Of a stretch of DNA of 64,000 bases, positions 57,667 through 64,000 are shown in pieces. The stretch's first letter is position 1; each line of letters opens with the position of its first letter. The notes under the pieces are model-generated. The model worked only from the letters and a program-made list of their open reading frames with translations, had not been told where the DNA came from and searched no databases. Location of the stretch: assembly GCA_947179485.1 (NCBI GenBank), contig OX359245.1, positions 20,757,067 through 20,821,066 of the forward strand, written 5' to 3'. Position numbers and translations under genes: made by a program. The DNA is from Allacma fusca (Eukaryota > Arthropoda > Collembola > Symphypleona > Sminthuridae).

Positions 57667-59153
57667 TAGTGCTGTAATTTGTCCTTTTAGTATTGTATTG
57701 TACTTTGGCGAAAAGTACAAAAGTAGTACAACTAAGATATTATTTTGTACTCCGAGTTTTGTTTTTGTTTTGTACTTCTATTAGATTGTTTTTGTTTTTG
57801 TACAATCTGTATGGTATTGTTCTAAGGTTCTAGAAGACGCTAGAAATTTGCTAAAGTGATAGTTGTATCTGAGTTCAAGAGCACGTAGGAATTGATTTGT
57901 GCAATTTAGTTGTTTAAAAATTACGTAAAAGATCAAAAAACCAGTCATTGACGAATCTCCCATATAAAATGCATTGAATCTGTTGACGGTCGAATTTTGA
58001 AGGGTGCAATTCTGTGGCACCAACCTATTTGTGAATAATCCCTGTAATAACCACATTGTAATTTCCAGAAGAACATAATTTCATAAACAATATTCACTAC
58101 CATTGCTTAAAATTAGAATGGATAGAGTAGACGCGTGGGCTCTGATATCTATATTTTCAATTGGCTCAGCCGTTGGCTTTTACCACCTATTTCATCGATG
58201 TAGAAATGTCCCCTATGCGTGGACTACATTTACAAATCGCATAGTTCGTTTGTTAGACTAGGTCTTTTGTCTTTGTTAGACACAGACTAGATTTATCCAG
58301 GTCAACATTTAAACCATACGGTTAGCCAATTTTATTGATCAGTACCGATTCATCGGTATCATATCTGATGCCATTGAATTGTCATTAGCCAGTGTTGATT
58401 TAATTCGTGACCTTTTTCATGACGTCTTACTAATCCACATTAAATGTAACCTACAACTAGTACATCTTATCGGTGGCGTCTAATAATCAATATAATAATA
58501 ATAATAGTAGGGTTTTATTGGTTGATATAGTGGCCTCAGCCGTTACAACCTTTAATAATCAATATGGTAACAGTCAAAGTCATGCAACTATTAGTGACAC
58601 AGTAAGGTCAATCTGAGGTCATGTGACTACTAGTGACACAGTAAGGTCATGTGACCTCAAATTGACCTTATTGGGTCACCAATAGTCTCATGACAGATTA
58701 CGGTTTTAAGGGGCGCATGACCTATAATGAAACTTGGTGAGTAACTAGTAGTAAATCACCTATGATTGACTTTATTGGCGCATTAATGGTCACATGACAC
58801 TAGAATGACATACTCAATGTAAGTGTATATTTTATATGGGCGATAGTAGGCGAATCTACCAATAATTAGTGAATGCCCAGTTTTTGTGGTTTGACGTGTT
58901 TTTTCACGATTCCAATTACACAAATCAATTCCTATGTGCTCTAGAAATCTATTACAACAATCACTTTAGTAAATTTCTAGCGTCTCTAGAACCTTGAAAC
59001 AATACAATTTGGATTGTATTGTTTTTTTCAATTCCTGTTTTGTTTTTGTTTTAGTTTTGTATCTCGAAAATGGGTATTGTTTGTTTAGTTTTGTACCAAA
59101 GACAAAAACAATACAAAAGTACAAAACTAAACGAGTACAATATTACAGCACTA
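57667..59153. mobile_element. hAT-like element, TTTTGTAC family, nested
   Basis: The ends TAGTGCTGTAAT at 57667 and ATTACAGCACTA ending at 59153, flanked by a perfect 8-bp duplication GGTGCACG (57659-57666 and 59154-59161). Words TTTTGTAC, TATTGTAC and TTGTTTTTGTTTT fill 57690-57815 and 59000-59140. A second pair of inverted arms of about 80 bp lies inside (GGTTCTAGAAGACGCTAGAA near 57824 and its mirror near 58990). The centre includes direct repeats of GTGACACAGTAAGGTCA (58595-58650). Confidence 0.93.
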
Positions 59154-59279
59154 GGTGCACGCACGCGTCGAATAAGGAAACCTTTTGTCCACCCATTGAT
59201 GTAAAGGCCCTTGACCAACAGTCCATGTCAAACCAAAGCCATGTGAAGTTCAGGAAGACCAATTTTATCGAAATCGGTT

Positions 59280-61290
59280 GGGAACTTTAGATTCATTTTT
59301 ATCATTAAGATACATTGAAAAACTCTCAGTTGTGGCTGGGTAAATGAGATTTTTTCCTGGCGGGATATTTGGCGGTTTTCGGAGATGTACCACCACAACT
59401 CTTCATTGTGAGTCAATGAGACAGTTTTCATTGAAATTGGTTGAGAAGTTTAGAAGTTATTAGGATACATTGAAAAACTCTCAGTTGTGGCTGGGTAAAT
59501 GAGATTTTTTCCTGGCGGGATATTTGGCGGTTTTCGGAGATGTACCACCACAACTCTTCATTGTGAGTCAATGAGACAGTTTTCATTGAAATTGGTTGAG
59601 AAGTTTAGAAGTTATTAGGATACATTGAAAAACTCTCAGTTGTGGCTGGGTAAATGAGATTTTTTCCTGGCGGGATATTTGGCGGTTTTCGGAGATTTAC
59701 CACCACAACTCTTCATTGTGAGTCAATGAGACAGTTTTCATTGAAATTGGTTGAGAAGTTTAGAAGTTATTAGGATACATTGAAAAACTCTCAGTTGTGG
59801 CTGGGTAAATGAGATTTTTTCCTGGCGGGATATTTGGCGGTTTTCGGAGATGTACCACCACAACTCTTCATTGTGAGTCAATGAGACAGTTTTCATTGAA
59901 ATTGGTTGAGAAGTTTAGAAGTTATTAGGATACATTGAAAAACTCTCAGTTGTGGCTGGGTAAATGAGATTTTTTCCTGGCGGGATATTTGGCGGTTTTC
60001 GGAGATGTACCACCACAACTCTTCATTGTGAGTCAATGAGACAGTTTTCATTGAAATTGGTTGAGAAGTTTAGAAGTTATTAGGATACATTGAAAAACTC
60101 TCAGTTGTGGCTGGGTAAATGAGATTTTTTCCTGGCGGGATATTTGGCGGTTTTCGGAGATGTACCACCACAACTCTTCATTGTGAGTCAATGAGACAAT
60201 TTTCATTGAAATTGGTTGAGAAGTTTAGAAGTTATTAGGATACATTGAAAAACTCTCAGTTGTGGCTGGGTAAATGAGATTTTTTCCTGGCGGGATATTT
60301 GGCGGTTTTCGGAGATGTACCACCACAACTCTTCATTGTGAGTCAATGAGACAGTTTTCATTGAAATTGGTTGAGAAGTTTAGAAGTTATTAGGATACAT
60401 TGAAAAACTCTCAGTTGTGGCTGGGTAAATGAGATTTTTTCCTGGCGGGATATTTGGCGGTTTTCGGAGATGTACCACCACAACTCTTCATTGTGAGTCA
60501 ATGAGACAGTTTTCATTGAAATTGGTTGAGAAGTTTAGAAGTTATTAGGATACATTGAAAAACTCTCAGTTGTGGCTGGGTAAATGAGATTTTTTCCTGG
60601 CGGGATATTTGGCGGTTTTCGGAGATTTACCACCACAACTCTTCATTGTGAGTCAATGAGACAGTTTTCATTGAAATTGGTTGAGAAGTTTAGAAGTTAT
60701 TAGGATACATTGAAAAACTCTCAGTTGTGGCTGGGTAAATGAGATTTTTTCCTGGCGGGATATTTGGCGGTTTTCGGAGATGTACCACCACAACTCTTCA
60801 TTGTGAGTCAATGAGACAGTTTTCATTGAAATTGGTTGAGAAGTTTAGAAGTTATTAGGATACATTGAAAAACTCTCAGTTGTGGCTGGGTAAATGAGAT
60901 TTTTTCCTGGCGGGATATTTGGCGGTTTTCGGAGATGTACCACCACAACTCTTCATTGTGAGTCAATGAGACAGTTTTCATTGAAATTGGTTGAGAAGTT
61001 TAGAAGTTATTAGGATACATTGAAAAACTCAGTTGTGGCTGGGTAAATGAGATTTTTTCCTGGCGGGATATTTGGCGGTTTTCGGAGATTTACCACCACA
61101 ACTCTTCATTGTGAGTCAATGAGACAGTTTTCATTGAAATTGGTTGAGAAGTTTAGAAGTTATTAGGATACATTGAAAAACTCTCAGTTGTGGCTGGGTA
61201 AATGAGATTTTTTCCTGGCGGGATATTTGGCGGTTTTCGGAGATGTACCACCACAACTCTTCATTGTGAATCAATGAGACCATTTTCATC
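59280..61290 (+). repeat. Right array: 13 tandem copies of a 155-bp unit
   Basis: CTCAGTTGTGGCTGGGTAAA recurs at 59325, 59480, 59635, 59790, 59945, 60100, 60255, 60410, 60565, 60720, 60875, 61030 (approximately; this unit lacks 2 bp) and 61183. Copies differ by only one or two marker bases: GAGATTTACC replaces GAGATGTACC in units 3, 9 and 12, and ACAATTTTC replaces ACAGTTTTC after unit 6. The last unit fades into the diverged outer arm. Confidence 0.97.
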
Positions 61291-61803
61291 GAAATCGGTT
61301 GGGAACTTTAGATTTTATTAGTGCGCATTGACAATTTCCCATATGAGAATTTGAAGCCGAACTATGTGGTGGCCGAATGTTTGAACTATGAGTTGACGCT
61401 GAAATCTGAGTTGTGGCCTTTTTCACTGCTATGCTAAATAAGTCTATGGCGAAAAAGTTGAAGGTCGGTTGATTGGTTGAGGTTGACGAGCATACATGTT
61501 TTATGTACTAGATGTGACAGTATGGGTGTGTCGGTCTGTTTTTAAATTATGTGCATTTTGTGATATAATTTTGTGTAGCATTGTTGCATGTGAATGTGAA
61601 TCAAAAAGTATCTTCCCACTAATTTTATCAAGTTCTATATAAGTTTTGAACAAATCAATTTTGGTAGTCACTCGATCTGAGGTCAGGATTTGAGGTTGTT
61701 ATTTGCAGCTAGATTTGAGGTCTGCATCGTATTGTGTGCGACTGGTTAACGAAATTTCCGATGCAGACGGAGTTTTCATTAAAATCCAAGGGGTTTTGTC
61801 AAA

Positions 61804-62642
61804 ATGAAACCAAAACGGAAAGGAGATAAAAAGAAGGGAAATAAATTCTCAAAGAAAACTAAAGTACCGGAGTTTCCATGGGATGTTAATTCGGAGGTGT
61901 GTCTCTTCCAGTTAGTATGCAAGTACAGACCTATAGGTAAGATTTACGGAAGCTTTTATTGTAGAATTTTCAAAGTTTAGCCATTTTTAGCAATAGTTTT
62001 CCCTTTATGGAGCGAACAGCTTTCTAAAACATTTGGCTATTCTATTATCAGGCCCATTAAAACATTGGAAAATGCAACTACTCCGGAGCTGTCTATCGAA
62101 CTCTTTGGGTGTCCCGGTATCATGTGAGACAACCTGGACGAAGTTGGCAACGCTTTTTGACCTCCAGGAACTTGTAGGCAAATTTTCCTGCTATTATTTC
62201 ATGCTTTAAAAATAGGATGCAAGAAGGGTTGTTAAGTTATCTACTTAGTCAACTTTTGATTTTGCAGGAACAACTTCAATCCCCCATGGCAGAGAATATC
62301 TTTGAAGAATTCACCCTCCCGAAGAATTTCCTAGCATCGCCCACGATCATTGAAGCAACTCCATTCTCAGAGGTTCCCAAAGATATAGATACAATTGTTG
62401 CTGAAATACATTCTCCGATTATCACCCCTCCAAGGAAAAATAAACGCAAAGGCTACCCGAAAAAAACGGTAGTGGAATTTTCTCCAACCATCAGCTCAGA
62501 TGACTGTGATCCAGTTTCTATTGTGATCAATGTGGCTCCAGTGAAAACCCAACTTCGGAAGAAACTTTCTGTACCAATAACTCCACTCCAGAGATCAGCT
62601 AAGATTGTTACTCGTAGGACCAAAATATTGCCAAATGATTAG
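61804..62642 (+). CDS. MRGBP: MRG-binding protein (EAF7 family, NuA4/TIP60 subunit)
   Basis: Three exons: 61804-61936, 62052-62173, 62268-62642. GT-AG borders, phases agree, 209 residues (human MRGBP has 204). A lysine-rich start is followed by the EAF7 domain at about 20-95: FPWDVNSEVCLFQLVCKYRP, then IGPLKHWKMQLLRSCLSN, TWTKLATLFDLQEL and FEEFTLPKNF. This matches the human pattern W-x-x-E-x-E-x-x-LF-x-x-x-x-x-x-KP-(V/I)-G-x-x-(R/K)-H. The C-terminal half is low-complexity and basic (PPRKNKRKGYPKKT), as in relatives. The protein bridges MRG15/MRGX to the TIP60 histone acetyltransferase complex in the nucleus. Exon 3 is entered at the AG before GAACAACTT (62268); an earlier AG near 62216 would not keep the domain in frame. 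It lies tail to tail with the Ly6-like gene. Confidence 0.92.
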
Positions 62643-62968
62643 AAATCTTGCAGTTGTATCAATTGATACTCTTGCAGTTGTTAAGAATAATGAATAATAA
62701 TAAGGTACTTATTTATTACTCGTTTCTCGACATAAATTCTTGATAATACTGAGTAGATAAAAATGGTGTAATGAATTTCAGATTCATTGTGCCAAACATG
62801 CACTGAAACTTAAATACGCTTTGTATGTTGATGAATTAAGTGCTTTATAATGGAAATTATGCATTTACGAATAGCTTGAACGGAAATCGTTTAGAGATAA
62901 TTGCACAATTAAATGATATATAATCGAATCAATGGAAAACTATGTCAATATGTTGCCATAGCGGATAT

Positions 62969-63312
62969 TTACAGTGTAAAAAAAGCCGAGGTTTGCGTTG
63001 CGCTCAAGATCACAAGCAACCAGGTGAGGATAAGGGGAAGGACCATTGTTGGTGGATGGTGGGGACAGCCCTGATTGCAACCATCCGTTCTACAGTAACA
63101 TAGGGTTGACTTCAGCACTACCATACTTGATGCCATTTCCTCTAATTGAATATTACCCGGACCGCTCTCCACACATTTCCTATCCAACTGCAAGTCTTTA
63201 GTTTCATTACGTTTCACAACTCCTAGCTTCGTTCCGAGCATCAAGTCGCCTAATTGGGAATTTTCCATCTTGACCTTGAACTCCTTCTTGTGTTTAAGGC
63301 AGTAGAGACCAT
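62969..63312 (-). CDS. Ly6/uPAR-like GPI-anchored protein, last exon
   Basis: The exon starts after the AG at 63314-63313, entering with two bases of a codon, and runs about 114 codons to the stop. The start of the domain holds GLYCLKHKKEFKVKM, the centre RKCVESG, and the end the signature LCYCRTDGCNQ, corresponding to the C-x-C-x-x-(D/N)-x-CN finish of three-finger Ly6 domains. A hydrophobic tail MVLPLILTWLLVILSATQT follows, as expected for a GPI-anchor signal. Insect relatives (Quiver/Sleepless, Boudin, Crooked types) act at the cell surface in channel regulation or septate junctions. Which branch this belongs to is not clear. The signal-peptide exon and the first cysteines should lie at higher coordinates; I could not find them before 64000. 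A possible AATAAA on this strand is at 62712-62717. Confidence 0.68.
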
Positions 63313-63721
63313 CTACACGCATACATTGTAGAATCCACATAAATGTTTTTTAAATAATTATACTTTTCCTTGTTTTACAAGGTATTTTTATTTATGTACT
63401 ATTTTTCATAAATTTGCCCTTGCTAATAAGCTTCCTAATTTTGAACGGAAAGCAACAGTTTTTACACTTTTAGGTGTGCACAATAAATTTGAATACAGAA
63501 TCAGAATACTGTCAGAGTGATTCTAAAAGGAGCATTTTGCTCTTGCACTGACATTGTACATAGCAAAATTTGTAAATAATGTTGCCTCTTTAGAAAATTA
63601 ATTTAATAAAGAAGCCGGAGAGTAAATTGTTTATGCGTAATTACCTTATGATCAGGATGGGGCTTATAATAACAATAGTAATAGACTTCTAATATTGCTA
63701 GCACTAGATATGTATAGGTAC

Positions 63722-64000
63722 TAGGTAGTGTTTCTGAACGGTACCAAAACATGGACTCGGCCCGACTCGTTTTCCCGAACCGAAAAAAATCTCAATTCTG
63801 TTCCCGAAACCGGAACCGATATTTTCGAGTCCGGGACATTTTTGACTTCCCGGAACCGATCCGGAAAATAAAAGCAGTTCCCGAACCGGTTCCGGTTCCT
63901 TTCCGAACCGACAGAAAATGTATATGATTCATTTTTATGGAAGTCAAAATTGTGTCACCTTTTCAAATAATAGTTGACAAATGCTGGCCAAATGCAGGTT
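63722..64000. mobile_element. Left part of a CCGGAACCG-family hAT-like element, cut by the window end
   Basis: TAGTGTTTCTGAACGG at about 63725 looks like a YAG-type hAT end. From 63755 on CCGAACCG, CCGGAACCG and GAACCGGTTCCGG words are dense, ending near 63912. The other end lies beyond 64000, so this is a style-based call. Confidence 0.55.

Larger units (their letters stand above)
55941..61467. mobile_element. Large inverted-repeat element with satellite-like arms
   Basis: CGACCTT at 55941 and AAGGTCG ending at 61467 bound two inverted arms. Outer shared parts include GAAAAAGGCCACAACTCAG (about 55972) and its mirror (about 61401), then CTAAAGTTCCCAAC. Inside these the arms consist of 155-bp tandem units, about 3 on the left (56090-56610) and 13 on the right (59280-61290). 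The interior (56620-59270) has no transposase gene and carries a hAT-like insertion at 57667-59153. No target duplication was identified, so the class is open. Confidence 0.8.

Noticed and set aside
59280..61290. Regular direct repeats resembling a CRISPR array
   Set aside because: The 155-bp units are head-to-tail without unique spacers, and the context is eukaryotic. It is a tandem array inside transposon arms.
62217..62267. Upstream extension of MRGBP exon 3
   Set aside because: Using the AG near 62216 breaks the phase from exon 2; the AG before 62268 keeps the frame and the domain.
1..64000. tRNA, rRNA or other structured RNA genes
   Set aside because: I looked for T-loop and anticodon-arm patterns and found none convincing. 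A tRNAscan-SE or Infernal run would decide.

Overview
This window looks like nuclear DNA of an AT-rich arthropod-type animal genome. Every gene is split by short introns with GT-AG borders, and the families are metazoan: SLC35F transporter, group VIA phospholipase A2, SEC14-like proteins, MRGBP/EAF7, Kunitz and Ly6 proteins, and a DUF229 pseudogene. DUF229 and SEC14-like genes are numerous in springtails, so Collembola is a reasonable guess. That is an inference from gene content only. Nothing bacterial, phage-like or CRISPR-like is present.

Layout. 1-11 kb is mostly repeats plus a broken DUF229 gene (5.3-7.2 kb). 11-14 kb holds two small secreted-protein genes, one with two Kunitz domains and one cysteine-rich peptide, and a doubtful minus-strand last exon. 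15.5-24.5 kb holds a complete seven-exon SLC35F1/F2-like transporter (+) facing a complete nine-exon PLA2G6/iPLA2-VIA gene (-); their 3' ends lie 270 bp apart. 29.6-38.3 kb holds two SEC14/CRAL-TRIO genes, also tail to tail: a five-exon secreted, lipid-domain-only form (+) and a nine-exon canonical SEC14L with a C-terminal GOLD domain (-). 61.8-63.3 kb holds MRGBP/EAF7 (+) and the last exon of a GPI-anchored Ly6-like protein (-). Exon phases were checked by hand; all seven complete gene models sum to whole codons.

The rest, including almost all of 39-61 kb, is mobile DNA: a LINE with an 883-codon endonuclease-reverse transcriptase frame, pogo-like and Harbinger-like MITEs, long inverted repeats, and at least fourteen hAT-like non-autonomous elements. 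The hAT-like elements are the most striking feature. Each family fills its inner ends with many copies of its own short word (GGGAC, GTATTTT, TCGTACTCG, GGTACAGG, GGCATTTT, TTACGGTA, GACATGTCGG, CCTTC, CCCGGCCCG, GAATTGAATC, TTTTGTAC, CTCTAC). Seven have an exact 8-bp target duplication that I could read directly, and three more have a near-match. Several are nested, up to two inside one. The words are most simply read as multiplied transposase-binding sites, but that is inference. A second notable object is a 5.5-kb inverted-repeat element whose two arms carry 3 and 13 near-identical 155-bp tandem units, which looks like a satellite array growing out of a transposon end.
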